A stretch of DNA of 64,000 nt from Paludibacterium yongneupense DSM 18731 (GCF_000422925.1 NZ_AUGZ01000013.1:78623-142622), one strand, 5' to 3'; counted from the stretch's first letter, positions 54,522 to 64,000 are shown. The notes: a model not told the origin generated them from the letters alone. Made by a program: numbers and translations.

Positions 54522-57500
54522 ATGAACACGACACGCTATCGCCTTCTCTTCAATCGGCACCGCGAGCAATGGATGGCGGTGCCCGAAAACGCGACCGCAC
54601 AGGGCAAAGACGGCGGCCCTCGCACCACACGCACGGCCGCGATCGGCCGCGGATGGCGCGGCGCGCTGCGCTGCCTGAGCTTTTACACATTGCTGAGTCT
54701 CGGCGCGGCGGCCTTCGCCGCCGACATCATCCCGCTGGCCAATGGCGATGCCGGCAAGCGACCGTCGCTCGACAGCGCGCCCAACGGCGTGACCGTGGTC
54801 CAGATCGCCGCCCCCTCGGCCGCCGGGGTGTCGCACAACCAATACCAGCAGTTCAATGTCGGCGCGAGCGGCGCCATCCTGAACAACAGCCAGCAGATCA
54901 CCCAGACCCGGCTCGGCGGCTATATCAACGGCAACGCCAATCTGGCCCAGGGCAGCGCCCGGGTGATACTGAATGAAGTGGTCGCACGCAACCCGTCGCA
55001 ATTGCAGGGCTACCTCGAAGTCGCCGGCCAGAAGGCGGACGTGATCATCGCCAACCCCTGGGGCATCAGTTGCAGCGGCTGCGGCTTTATCAACACCCGC
55101 CAAGCCACCCTCACGACCGGCACCCCCGTCGTCGATGGCGGCAGCCTGACCGGCTACCAGGTCAACGACGGCACCGTCTCCGTAAGCGGCGCCGGCCTGG
55201 ACGCGCGCGGCGCCGACAGCTTCAGCATCATTGCCCGCGCCTTGCAACTCAATGCCGGGCTCTACGCCACGACTCTGACCGCCGTGCTCGGCCGCAACCA
55301 GGTCGACGCCGCCACGCTGGCCGCGACCCCGCTCGCCGGCGCGGGCGCCACGTCGCCCGCGCCGACACTCGCGCTCGACGTCTCGCAACTGGGCGGCATG
55401 TACGCCGGCGCAATCAAGCTGATCGGCACCGAAGCCGGCGTCGGCGTCAATAGTCGCGGCCAGATCCAGGCGACGCAAGGCTCGCTGCAACTGAGCAGCG
55501 CGGGTGACCTCACCCTGGGCGGGCAGACCGCGGCGCAGGGCGACCTGAGCCTGCACGCGGCTGGAAACCTCCAGCACCAGGGCGTCACCGCCGCCACCGG
55601 CTCGATCGACGTGACAAGCGGGCACACGGCGCAGATGGATGGAACCCTCGCCGCGCAAGGACGGCTCGCCCTGAGTGCCGACAGCATCGCCGGCGCGGGC
55701 ACCCTCGTTGCGGGCGGACAGACCGACGGCACGCTTGGCGCGACCGGAACGCTGCAGATCGACGCCAGGCAGGAACTCGCGCACCACGGCCAGCTGCTGG
55801 CCGCAGGCGATATCACCCTCAGCGGCGCCCGCATCGATGCCGCCGACAGCCATATCGTCAGCGGCAGCGGCGGCATGACGCTGAACAGCGCGGGCGACCT
55901 CCTTGCCGACCGGGCAACGCTGAATGCGGCGGGCGCATTGAACGCTAACGCGGGCGGCCGCCTGAGCACGGCGCACGGCACGATGAACGCCGACCAGTTG
56001 ACGCTGAATGCCGGCGACATCGACAACAGCAATGGCACGCTGAACCAGAGCGGCGCCGGGCAGACCACCATCAGCGCCCAATCCGGCTTCAGCAACCATC
56101 TGGGCACCCTGAGCACGCAAGGCCGCAGCGTACGGCTCGGCGCAGCGACCCTGGACAACAGCGGCGGCACGATCAGCCTGACCGCCGCCGGCGAGGCCAG
56201 CGTGCTCGCCGCCACGCTAGACAACAGCCAGCAAGGTCGACTGAACAGCAATGGCGCGCTCACGCTGCAACTGAACCGGCTCGACAATCGCAGCGGCAGC
56301 CTGACCAGTCTCGACACGCTGAACGTCCGGGCCGCCGACAGCCTGGACAACGGCCAGGGCACGCTGGCCAGCCGCCAGACCGTGAACCTGAGCGCCGGCA
56401 CCGTGAGCAATCGGCAGGGACTGATCCAGGCCAGCGGCCTCGCGCTCGACGTCGACAGCCTCGACAACACCCAGGGCTCGCTGCTCGACCTGGGCAGCCA
56501 GGGCCGTACCACCGTCAGCAGCCGCCACGACATCGGCAACCAGCACGGCGTGATCGCCTCCAATACGGCACTGACCGTGACTGCCAATGCATTCGACAAC
56601 AGCAGCCAGGGCAAGGTCAGCAGTCTGGGCGAGCTGGCGGCCACCCTCGCCTCGCTCGGCAACCAGAGCGGAACGTTCTCCAGCGCCGGCACGCTCACGC
56701 TCGCGACAAGCGGCGCGCTCGACAACAGCCAGGGCCTGCTTGGCAGCCAGCAGGCGCTAACGCTGGTCGCCGGCACGCTGAGCAACCGTCAGGGGCTGAT
56801 CCAGGCCAGCGGCCTCGCGCTCGACGTCGACAGCCTCGACAACACCCAGGGCTCGTTGCTCGACCTGAGCCACCAGGGCAACACCACCGTCAGCAGCCGT
56901 CACGACATCGGCAACCAGCACGGCGTGATCGCCTCCAACACGGCGCTGACCGTGACCGCCAATGCACTCGACAACAGCAGCCAGGGCCAGGTCGACAGCC
57001 AAAGCACCCTGACGGCCACCCTCGCCTCGCTCGGCAACCAGGGCGGAGCTTTTTCCAGCGTCGGCGCACTGACTATCGCGACCAGCGGCGCACTCGACAA
57101 CAGCCAGGGCCTGCTTGGCAGCCAACAGACGCTGACACTGACCGGCGGCGGCTTAAGCAACCGCCAGGGGCTGATCCAGGCCAGCGGCCTCGCGCTCGAC
57201 GTCGACAGCCTCGACAACACCCAGGGCTCGCTGCTCGACCTGGGCAGCCAGGGCAGCACCACCGTCAGCAGCCGTCACGACATCGGCAACCAGCACGGCG
57301 TGATCGCCTCCAACACGGCGCTGACCGTGACCGCCAATGCGTTCGACAACAGCAGCCAGGGCCAGGTCGGCAGCCAGAGCACCCTGACGGCCACCCTCGC
57401 CTCGCTCGGCAACCAGGGCGGGGTTTTTTCCAGCGTCGGCGCGCTGACTATCGCGACCAGCGGCACGCTCGACAACAGCCAGGGCCTGCTTGGCAGCCAG

Positions 57501-60500
57501 CAGGCCCTGACGCTGGCCAGCGCCGCGTTGGCCAACCAGCAGGGGCGGATCCAGGCGGGCGGCGCGCTGACGCTGAACGCCGACAGCCTAGACAACCGCG
57601 CGGGTCATGTCACCGCACTCGGGCAGCACGACGCCAGCCGCCTCGACATCCGCCAAGCCATCGACAACCGCGGCGGCAGCATCGGCGGCAACGCCGACCT
57701 CACCCTCGCCGCCAAGCGTCTCGACAACAGCGCCGGCGGCACGCTGAGCAGCGATGCGGGCCTGAACCTCACCCTGGCCGCCGACCTGGACAATCGCCAC
57801 GGCACCGTCGCCGCACGCGCGCTGACGCTGCAACTGGACACCCTCGCCAACCAGGCCGGCGATATCGAGCAGATCAACAACGTTCCGGCCGATGCCAATG
57901 CGCCCGTTCCGACCGGCGTCATGGCACTGACGGCGCGCACGCTGGACAGCACACAGGGACGCATCGTCGCGCAAGGCGATCTGAGCCTCAGCGCGCGGCA
58001 AGTGACGAACATCGACACGCTGCAGGCCGGGCACGATCTGAGCCTGCACTCAGACGCCGGTATCAGCGCAGGCAGCGGCACGCAGTGGACGGCCGGACAC
58101 GATCTGACCGTAAGCAGCCCGGCAGCCATCGTCAACGCGGGCCAGATGCTGGCCGGCCACACACTGACGCTGGAGGGCGCAAGCCTGAGCAATAGCGGCA
58201 CCTTGCAGGGCGACGAACAGTTGACTGCCACCCTGACGCAAAGCCTGGACAACAGCGCCAGCGGCGTCTTCTCCGGTCGGCTGCTGAGCCTGAACGCCCC
58301 GGCCATCGGCAATCGCGGCCTGATCGCCGGGCTGACCGTCACGCTGCAGGGCGACACTCTGCTCAACGATGGCGCGCAAGCGAATCTGGTCGCAAGCGCC
58401 GACATGTCGCTGCAGCTGGGAACCCGCCTCGTCAACAGCAATGGCGCCTGGATCAACGCCGACGGCAACCTGCTGATCGGTCGGGCCGATCGACCGACGC
58501 AAGAGGTGCGCAACACCGTCGCCACGATAGAAGCCGGCGGCAACGCCACCGTCTACGCCGGAACGGTGAGCAATGAATCGAACCCGGTCACGGTCACGCA
58601 GACGACAACGTCGAGCAGCAAGACGTTGACGACGATGTCTCTGCCTAGTGCGTGTAGTTATGGCGAAGCACCGGGAACCGGACACAATAGTGGTGGCGGC
58701 GGACGCTGGACCTGTAGTAGTTCTTTCAATTTTGTGGGCAATCTCGACTTTGCCAACGGCAGCAGCCAGACCTACGGCAACGTCACGTACACACTACTCA
58801 ATGACGACACCGCCAACAAAGCCATCACCGTTCGCGTCCAGACCGAAGGGGCGCCGACCTCGCAAACTCAGCAGTACTACTACTTCAGCCGATCCGGTAG
58901 CAGTTATTTCTACCTGCCAGGCTTCGACCCGAACACGACCATGCTGTCTGCATTCAACTCGACCACGGCAACGGTGTGGAACCCGCAGCAAATTGCTGCC
59001 TATAACGCACAAATTGCCAGTGATCCAAGTGCCACCTTCTCTCCGGGCGGCAGTCACATTTCAGTTTCTATCGACGGTGCCCTCGTAAGCGGGCGCGACA
59101 CGCTGGCCCAGGACCGCGAAAAAAGCCGGACCACCACCACCCAGGTCACGACGGATCACGCCAGCGGCACCGCCAACGGCGCCAAATGGTGGGTCGGCGG
59201 CGATCTGAATTTCAACGCCCAAACCGTGGTCAACCGCTACAGCGCCATCGCGGCGCAAGGCAATATCACGGTCGTCGGCACGCAGCAGATTCAGAATATC
59301 GGCCAAAGCCTGAACCAGACGACGGTCAGCACGATAGGCAACAACTATTGGGACCATTCCGAGAGCCACACCCAAAGCAGCACCGTGCAGATCGGCAGCC
59401 TGGACGCGACCGTCTCGGCCGGCAAAGCCTTGACCCTGAGTGCGCCGACCCTCGCCAACACCACGATAAACCCGGCCACCGCCGCCACCGTCGCCACCAC
59501 CGTCGCCACCACCCAGGCCAGCGCCGACGGCAGCGCGCCACAGGCCGTCCGCAGCGGCTACGCGGTGCCGACGGTCGGCGCATCCGCTGCGGCCGGCAGC
59601 GGCACAAGCGCCGCGCAGGCCGGCATCGTACTGCAAGCGGGCAGCGCGCGGGCCGCCAACCCGGTCGCGAGCAATTACAGTCTGCCCAGCGGCGGCCTGT
59701 TCACCACCCCAGCCACCCCCGGCCTGCACTACCTGGTCGAAACCGACCCGCGTTTCACCCAGTACCAGCCGTTCATCTCCTCCGATTACCTGCTCTCGCG
59801 CATCGGCTACGACCCGAACACGACCGAGAAGCGACTGGGCGACGGCTACTACGAACAGCACCTGATCAGCCAGAGCGTAAGCAGCCTGACCGGGCAGCGC
59901 TTTCTCGCCGGCTACCAGTCCGCCAGCGAGCAATACCAGGGCTTGATGGACAACGGGGTACGTGCGGCACAGCAGCTGCAGCTGACCCCCGGCATCGCGC
60001 TGTCGGCCGAGCAGATGTCCAAACTCACACAAGACATGGTATGGCTGGTGACCCAGCATATCGGCGGCCAGGATGTGCTGGTGCCGGTGGTCTACCTCGC
60101 CGGACAGAGCAGCGTCACCGGCAAGGGGGCGGTGCTGGCCGCCACCACGATGAATTTGCACGCCGACGGCACGCTCAGCAATAGCGGCCAGCTCAGCACT
60201 CAGGGCGGCAGTCTGCAGGTGCAGGCGCAGGACATCGCGATGCAGGGCGGCCAGGTCAGCTCCGATGGCGCGGTCACCTTGCTGGCCAGCCACGACGTGC
60301 AACTGAATTCGGCCGCCGATCAGCAGGCCCGCAGCACGAGTGTGAGCGGCGCGAGCGTCGACGTGCAGGCCGGTCACGATCTGAGGCTGAGCGCCGCCAG
60401 TGTCACCGCCAGCGGCGACGCCCGCCTGCTGGCCGGCAACGATCTGACTCTGGGCTACACCCAGGCCCGGCAGCAGAATACCGTCGCCGACGGGACCTGG

Positions 60501-63500
60501 TCGCAATCGTCGACCCACACCCAGGGCAGCACGGTCAGCAGCGGCGGCACGCTGACGCTGGCCGCCGGCCACGACTTGAACGTAGCCGCCTCCAGCGCCC
60601 AGGCCGGCACCGACCTGAGCGCCACCGCCGGCAATGCCGTCACCCTCGCCGCCACGGTCGACAGCAGCCAGGAGCAGATGAACTCGCGTTTGGACAGCGG
60701 CTTCGACCATCGCAACGACAGCGTGAACGCCGCACAGCTGAAAGCGCAGGGCCAACTCGCCGTCGGCGCCGGGCAGGACCTGACCGTGAGCGGCTCGACC
60801 CTGCAGGCGGGGACCGGCGCCACTCTGCAAGCCGGCCGCGACGTCAAACTGGACACCGTCGCCACGACCAGCAGCAATGGCGACTATAGCCGTGGCGGCA
60901 ATATCAACCACGTCACCGACGTCAACCAGAACGGCAGCACAATCAGCGCAGGCAACGGACTCAGCGTGAGCGCCGGCCAGGACATCCAGACCCGGGACGC
61001 CCTGCTGACCACCACGCAAGGGCAGCTGGCGCTCAATGCTGGCCGCGACATCGCGATCGGCGCGATCGACTCGACCCACAGCGAATACCACAAAACCGAG
61101 CGCGACGAAGATGGACTCTTCAACAGCACCCATATCATCGACATCAAGCAGTTCGACAGCCAAAGCGCGAATGGCAGCGAACTGAGCGGCGACAGCTTCG
61201 CGCTGCACAGCGGCCGCGATCTGGCCATCACCGGCAGCAGCGTGGCCGCCACCGGCAACGGCCAGCTGCAAGCGGGCCGCAACATCGACATCCAGGCCGC
61301 CACCAACGCCAGCCAGCAGTACAGCTACCACGACAGTAGCACCAGCGGCATGTTCAGCGGCGGCGGCATCGGCGTGACCTTCGGCCACAGCGAACAGACC
61401 TCGACGCTGCACGCCGACGGCACCACCCAGAGCCAGAGCCGCAGCCTGGTCGGCAGCACCGCCGGCACACTCGACATCGAGGCCGGCGGCCACGCCGCGA
61501 TACTGGGCAGCGACGTCACCGCCGCCCGCGACGTCAACGTCAAGGCACAGGCGCTGACCATAGACCCGGGCCGCGACACCTATCACAGCGTGCAAGTCCA
61601 GACCGCGAAATCGGGCGGGCTGACCGTGCAACTCACGAGCCCGGTCATCAGCGCGGTCCAGACGGTCTACCAGATGGCCGAGGCCGTAAAAAAACCGCAC
61701 GACGACCGTACCGTCGCACTGGCGGCCGGCACCGCCGCTCTGGCCGGCTACAACAGCTATCTCGCGTTCCAGCAAGCGCTGGCCGGCCAGGGGGATAACA
61801 AAGACAATGGCATCAGACTCAGCATCACCATCGGCGGCAGCCAGAGCGAAAGCCGTTACGAGAATACCAGCACCGGTCTCGCCGGCAGCCTGCTCAAGGC
61901 CGGCGGCAACCTGAACCTGGCCGCCAGCGGCGCCGGACAGGACAGCAACATCGACGCGACCGCCGCGCAACTGCTGGCAGGGCAGAACGCCAGCCTCAGC
62001 GCCGACAACGCCATCCGCCTGCAATCCGGGCAAAACACCTCGACCCAAACCAGCCGCGACACCAGTCGCAGCGGCGGCGTCGGCGTCGCCATCGCCTACT
62101 CGGAGAAAGGGGGCTTTGCCTTCGGCTTCACCGCCAACTACAGCCAGAGCCGGGGCCACAGCGACGGCGACGACGTCACCCAGGTAGGCACCACCCTCAA
62201 CGCCGGCCAGACGCTGACGCTCAACTCGGGCGGCGACACCACGCTCAAAGGCGCGAGCGCCAGCGCGCAAACCATACAGGCCAAGGTCGGCGGCAACCTC
62301 GACATTCAAAGCCGACAAGACACGAGCACGTTCGGCAGCCACAGCGAAAGCCTGTCCGCCCAAGTCACCGCCGGCATCGGCTTCTCGGCCAGCGGCAGCT
62401 ACAACCTGCAGCAGATGCACAACGACTACGCGAGCGTGCTCACGCAGTCGGGCCTCAAGGCCGGCGACGGCGGCTTCCAGGTCCAGGTCGGCGGCAACAC
62501 CAATCTGACCGGTGCCGTCATCGCCAGCAGCCAGGGCGCCATCGACGCCGGCCGCAACAGCCTGAGCACCGCGAGCCTGACCTCATCCAGCATAGACAAC
62601 CATGCCAACTACAGCGCACTGAGCCTGGGCCTGAGCGGCGGCGGCAGCGCGAGCGGGAGCGGCGGCTCGGGAGGCAACTCCCATGTAATGTCCTTCAGTA
62701 ACGGCGGCGGCGCCAACGCGCCCGGCATCGCCTACGCCAGCGACAACCAATCGTCCACCACCACCTCCGGCATCAGCGCGGGCGCCCTCACCGTCACCGG
62801 CAGCCAGCCCACGCCCGCGATCGACCGCACGCTGACCACCGCCACCGACACCACCCACGCGCTCGGCAACCACTTCGACCAGGCCAAGCTGCAAAACGCG
62901 CTCGACGTCACCCAGGCAGCCGAAGGCCAGATCGGCACCTTCGCCGCCACCAAGGCGGCGGACGCAGAAGCGGCCAAGAAAAAACTGGATAACGCCAAGT
63001 TAAGCGGCACCGCCGATGAGATTGCCGCGGCACAGACAGCGAGCGATGAGGCCGCAAAATGGGCCCCCGGAGGAAGGTACCGCCAAATATTAAATGCAAT
63101 CAGCGCAGGCATCAGCGGAAACGTGGCTGGTGGCATTGATGACGCGATCAGCAAGGGAGTTGTCAACTACTTCCAGCAACAAGGTGCTAGTTACATCGGC
63201 AACCTGGTCACCCAAGGCATCGTGAGCGAAGGCAGTCCTGCGCATGCCGCCCTGCACGCTATTGTTGCCTGCGCAGGGTCCGCAGCGGCCAGCCAATCGT
63301 GCTCGGCTGGCGCAATGGGGGCTGCATCATCAAGCCTGTTGACCAATCTTTTCAGCGACGACAAGGCATTGACTGCTGCTGACAAGGAAGCCCGCAAAAA
63401 CCTGCTGGTTTCGCTAGTCGCCGGTGTCGCCAGCGCCACCACACAAGAAGGGCTTGTGACGGCAACCAACGCGGCGACGGCCGCGGCAGACAATAACTGG

Positions 63501-64000
63501 CTGATGCATTCCGAGCAACTTCGACTCAACTCACTTGATAAACAATGTAAAGCGCATGACGCAGCGGCCTGTGATTCCGCCAAGCAACTCCGGTTGAAGG
63601 ATTTGTCCCGAAATCTCCAGCTGCTTACTGCTTGCTCTGGCAAGAACGCAAGCCTGTGCACAGCAGAACTGTCTAAAGCCCGAGCCGCCGCCGACAGCTA
63701 CCCCGCAAGCGACGTCTATTTAGGCAATGGCTCCGCAAGCGGCATGGACAACAAGAAATTGATGGCTGAGTTGAAAAGCATCAACGATGTCATCGACATA
63801 GCATCCGGACGTAACGAAAGAGGCAAACAAGCGGCACTACAAATAGCTTCGCAGATCCTCGATTTCATCCCGCTCATCGGAACACTCAAGCAGGCCTATG
63901 AGGTGAAGACGCTAGGGGATGCGCTACTCGCTATCGCATCCGTAGTGCCAGAAGCGGGACCGACTGTCGCAAAGCTCAGCAAAGAAGCCCAAGCTCTCGC
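54522..64000 (+). CDS. TpsA/CdiA-like filamentous hemagglutinin exoprotein (3' end beyond window)
   Basis: Very large secreted adhesin/toxin carrier, at least 3,159 residues, open to the window edge. Order: extended signal peptide (MNTTRYRLLFNRHREQWMAV, cleavage near 66), TPS secretion domain with NPWGIS at 178-183 and CSGCGF, FHA-type beta-helix repeats including three 125-residue units (634-1008), a distinct Cys-containing insert (about 1360-1525), a conserved segment YLVETDPRFTQYQPFISSDYLLSRIGYDP (about 1738), and a second FHA block (about 1890-2780). A DUF637/pretoxin-like region follows, with DNNWL near 2990 in place of VENN, then a lower-GC tail with FIPLIGTLKQAYEVKTLGDALLAIA (3115). 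The toxin tip is not included. ATG 54522 has a weak ribosome site (GGTAAG). Confidence 0.9.
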   Translation, partial: MNTTRYRLLFNRHREQWMAVPENATAQGKDGGPRTTRTAAIGRGWRGALRCLSFYTLLSLGAAAFAADIIPLANGDAGKRPSLDSAPNGVTVVQIAAPSAAGVSHNQYQQFNVGASGAILNNSQQITQTRLGGYINGNANLAQGSARVILNEVVARNPSQLQGYLEVAGQKADVIIANPWGISCSGCGFINTRQATLTTGTPVVDGGSLTGYQVNDGTVSVSGAGLDARGADSFSIIARALQLNAGLYATTLTAVLGRNQVDAATLAATPLAGAGATSPAPTLALDVSQLGGMYAGAIKLIGTEAGVGVNSRGQIQATQGSLQLSSAGDLTLGGQTAAQGDLSLHAAGNLQHQGVTAATGSIDVTSGHTAQMDGTLAAQGRLALSADSIAGAGTLVAGGQTDGTLGATGTLQIDARQELAHHGQLLAAGDITLSGARIDAADSHIVSGSGGMTLNSAGDLLADRATLNAAGALNANAGGRLSTAHGTMNADQLTLNAGDIDNSNGTLNQSGAGQTTISAQSGFSNHLGTLSTQGRSVRLGAATLDNSGGTISLTAAGEASVLAATLDNSQQGRLNSNGALTLQLNRLDNRSGSLTSLDTLNVRAADSLDNGQGTLASRQTVNLSAGTVSNRQGLIQASGLALDVDSLDNTQGSLLDLGSQGRTTVSSRHDIGNQHGVIASNTALTVTANAFDNSSQGKVSSLGELAATLASLGNQSGTFSSAGTLTLATSGALDNSQGLLGSQQALTLVAGTLSNRQGLIQASGLALDVDSLDNTQGSLLDLSHQGNTTVSSRHDIGNQHGVIASNTALTVTANALDNSSQGQVDSQSTLTATLASLGNQGGAFSSVGALTIATSGALDNSQGLLGSQQTLTLTGGGLSNRQGLIQASGLALDVDSLDNTQGSLLDLGSQGSTTVSSRHDIGNQHGVIASNTALTVTANAFDNSSQGQVGSQSTLTATLASLGNQGGVFSSVGALTIATSGTLDNSQGLLGSQQALTLASAALANQQGRIQAGGALTLNADSLDNRAGHVTALGQHDASRLDIRQAIDNRGGSIGGNADLTLAAKRLDNSAGGTLSSDAGLNLTLAADLDNRHGTVAARALTLQLDTLANQAGDIEQINNVPADANAPVPTGVMALTARTLDSTQGRIVAQGDLSLSARQVTNIDTLQAGHDLSLHSDAGISAGSGTQWTAGHDLTVSSPAAIVNAGQMLAGHTLTLEGASLSNSGTLQGDEQLTATLTQSLDNSASGVFSGRLLSLNAPAIGNRGLIAGLTVTLQGDTLLNDGAQANLVASADMSLQLGTRLVNSNGAWINADGNLLIGRADRPTQEVRNTVATIEAGGNATVYAGTVSNESNPVTVTQTTTSSSKTLTTMSLPSACSYGEAPGTGHNSGGGGRWTCSSSFNFVGNLDFANGSSQTYGNVTYTLLNDDTANKAITVRVQTEGAPTSQTQQYYYFSRSGSSYFYLPGFDPNTTMLSAFNSTTATVWNPQQIAAYNAQIASDPSATFSPGGSHISVSIDGALVSGRDTLAQDREKSRTTTTQVTTDHASGTANGAKWWVGGDLNFNAQTVVNRYSAIAAQGNITVVGTQQIQNIGQSLNQTTVSTIGNNYWDHSESHTQSSTVQIGSLDATVSAGKALTLSAPTLANTTINPATAATVATTVATTQASADGSAPQAVRSGYAVPTVGASAAAGSGTSAAQAGIVLQAGSARAANPVASNYSLPSGGLFTTPATPGLHYLVETDPRFTQYQPFISSDYLLSRIGYDPNTTEKRLGDGYYEQHLISQSVSSLTGQRFLAGYQSASEQYQGLMDNGVRAAQQLQLTPGIALSAEQMSKLTQDMVWLVTQHIGGQDVLVPVVYLAGQSSVTGKGAVLAATTMNLHADGTLSNSGQLSTQGGSLQVQAQDIAMQGGQVSSDGAVTLLASHDVQLNSAADQQARSTSVSGASVDVQAGHDLRLSAASVTASGDARLLAGNDLTLGYTQARQQNTVADGTWSQSSTHTQGSTVSSGGTLTLAAGHDLNVAASSAQAGTDLSATAGNAVTLAATVDSSQEQMNSRLDSGFDHRNDSVNAAQLKAQGQLAVGAGQDLTVSGSTLQAGTGATLQAGRDVKLDTVATTSSNGDYSRGGNINHVTDVNQNGSTISAGNGLSVSAGQDIQTRDALLTTTQGQLALNAGRDIAIGAIDSTHSEYHKTERDEDGLFNSTHIIDIKQFDSQSANGSELSGDSFALHSGRDLAITGSSVAATGNGQLQAGRNIDIQAATNASQQYSYHDSSTSGMFSGGGIGVTFGHSEQTSTLHADGTTQSQSRSLVGSTAGTLDIEAGGHAAILGSDVTAARDVNVKAQALTIDPGRDTYHSVQVQTAKSGGLTVQLTSPVISAVQTVYQMAEAVKKPHDDRTVALAAGTAALAGYNSYLAFQQALAGQGDNKDNGIRLSITIGGSQSESRYENTSTGLAGSLLKAGGNLNLAASGAGQDSNIDATAAQLLAGQNASLSADNAIRLQSGQNTSTQTSRDTSRSGGVGVAIAYSEKGGFAFGFTANYSQSRGHSDGDDVTQVGTTLNAGQTLTLNSGGDTTLKGASASAQTIQAKVGGNLDIQSRQDTSTFGSHSESLSAQVTAGIGFSASGSYNLQQMHNDYASVLTQSGLKAGDGGFQVQVGGNTNLTGAVIASSQGAIDAGRNSLSTASLTSSSIDNHANYSALSLGLSGGGSASGSGGSGGNSHVMSFSNGGGANAPGIAYASDNQSSTTTSGISAGALTVTGSQPTPAIDRTLTTATDTTHALGNHFDQAKLQNALDVTQAAEGQIGTFAATKAADAEAAKKKLDNAKLSGTADEIAAAQTASDEAAKWAPGGRYRQILNAISAGISGNVAGGIDDAISKGVVNYFQQQGASYIGNLVTQGIVSEGSPAHAALHAIVACAGSAAASQSCSAGAMGAASSSLLTNLFSDDKALTAADKEARKNLLVSLVAGVASATTQEGLVTATNAATAAADNNWLMHSEQLRLNSLDKQCKAHDAAACDSAKQLRLKDLSRNLQLLTACSGKNASLCTAELSKARAAADSYPASDVYLGNGSASGMDNKKLMAELKSINDVIDIASGRNERGKQAALQIASQILDFIPLIGTLKQAYEVKTLGDALLAIASVVPEAGPTVAKLSKEAQAL
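56421..57545 (+). repeat. Three tandem 375-bp repeats inside tpsA
   Basis: The marker CTGATCCAGG recurs at 56421, 56796 and 57171, exactly 375 bp apart, followed each time by nearly identical DNA (GGCCTCGCGCTCGACGTCGA..., CACGACATCGGCAACCAGCA...). A fourth, diverged copy begins at 57546. Each unit encodes 125 residues of beta-helix (SNRQGLIQASGLALDVDSLD...). Their high identity implies recent duplication or ongoing homogenisation. Confidence 0.9.
58590..59100 (+). other. Compositionally distinct insert domain in tpsA, residues ~1360-1525
   Basis: Between the two FHA repeat blocks the coding DNA drops in GC and changes codon use (TGT, AGT, TAT, CTA appear). The encoded part abandons the N-[ST]-G repeat pattern: PSACSYGEAPGTGHNSGGGGRW, CSSSFNFVGNLDFANGSS, QQYYYFSRSGSSYFYLPGFDP. 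It has two Cys and many aromatic residues. By position it is equivalent to the receptor-binding region of CdiA proteins. Confidence 0.6.

Noticed and set aside
56421..57545. Regular repeats that could suggest a CRISPR or satellite array
   Set aside because: The period is 375 bp, the reading frame is kept and the units encode beta-helix protein repeats. There are no spacers or cas genes.
59061..62420. A 1,119-residue open frame on the minus strand
   Set aside because: It is antisense to tpsA, whose plus-strand frame encodes clear FHA repeats. The minus product is low-complexity Gly/Ala/Val/Asp and results from GC-rich repeat codons. The same applies to the minus frames at 54441-56120 and 55262-56785.
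1..64000. rRNA, tRNA, insertion sequences, prophage or integrase genes
   Set aside because: No cloverleaf, rRNA motif, transposase, integrase or terminal inverted repeats were seen on either strand; a tRNAscan-type search was not possible here.

Overview
The window is a gene-dense, GC-rich stretch of bacterial chromosome. It looks betaproteobacterial, most likely Neisseriales/Chromobacteriaceae-like. The grounds are a cbb3-oxidase assembly pair (ccoI-ccoS), a thiSGH cluster under a THI element, a PuuR/SpuC putrescine cluster, flagellar motA-motB of the 286/294-residue kind, several chemoreceptors, a PEP-CTERM protein and a large two-partner secretion (TpsB-TpsA) locus. The genus is inference; there is no rRNA, tRNA, insertion sequence or CRISPR array in the window to settle it.

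Layout. 1-2.4 kb: 3'-truncated galactarate dehydratase, a small protein and a periplasmic protein. 2.4-4.8 kb: TPP riboswitch-thiS-thiG-thiH, read leftward. 4.8-11.6 kb: typA/bipA with a clear terminator, an unknown protein, a quinone oxidoreductase, and ccoI-ccoS. 11.6-21.7 kb: two chemoreceptors (one transmembrane, one cytosolic), an AraC regulator, a PadR-HAAS-GNAT operon, an LplT-like MFS carrier, a lipoprotein and an AzgA-type purine permease. 21.8-29.7 kb: PEP-CTERM protein, a peroxide-defence pair (hybrid peroxiredoxin-glutaredoxin plus lipoamide-dehydrogenase-like reductase), yaeR, a soluble lytic transglycosylase, an NDUFA9-like protein and cca. 29.9-36.8 kb: a chemoreceptor facing a six-gene leftward run motA-motB-methyltransferase-HDOD-TrmH-GNAT.

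37-44 kb is a divergent putrescine island. ald-puuD-puuA-spuC run left and puuR-puuC run right from a 160-bp control region with an inverted repeat over the leftward -35. Together they encode gamma-glutamylation, transamination, aldehyde oxidation and hydrolysis to GABA, with alanine dehydrogenase able to return the alanine made by SpuC to pyruvate. 44-48.8 kb holds a DMT exporter and a reactive-sulfur island (TauE/SafE, metallo-beta-lactamase, DUF2892, CoA-disulfide reductase-rhodanese) with AT-rich dyads at its divergent promoters. 49-52.4 kb: a methyltransferase, a diguanylate cyclase fused to hemerythrin, and a nitrobindin-like heme protein.

52.4-64 kb is the most unusual part: an FNR-like box, a TpsB transporter whose 5' end has no usable in-frame start codon (apparent one-base frameshift in the signal peptide), and a TpsA exoprotein of at least 3,159 residues that runs off the window. 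TpsA has an extended signal peptide, a TPS secretion domain, three near-exact 125-residue repeats, a compositionally distinct Cys-containing insert between its repeat blocks, and a lower-GC pretoxin-like C-terminus. This is the layout of a contact-dependent inhibition (CdiB-CdiA type) system whose toxin tip and immunity gene would lie just beyond position 64000.
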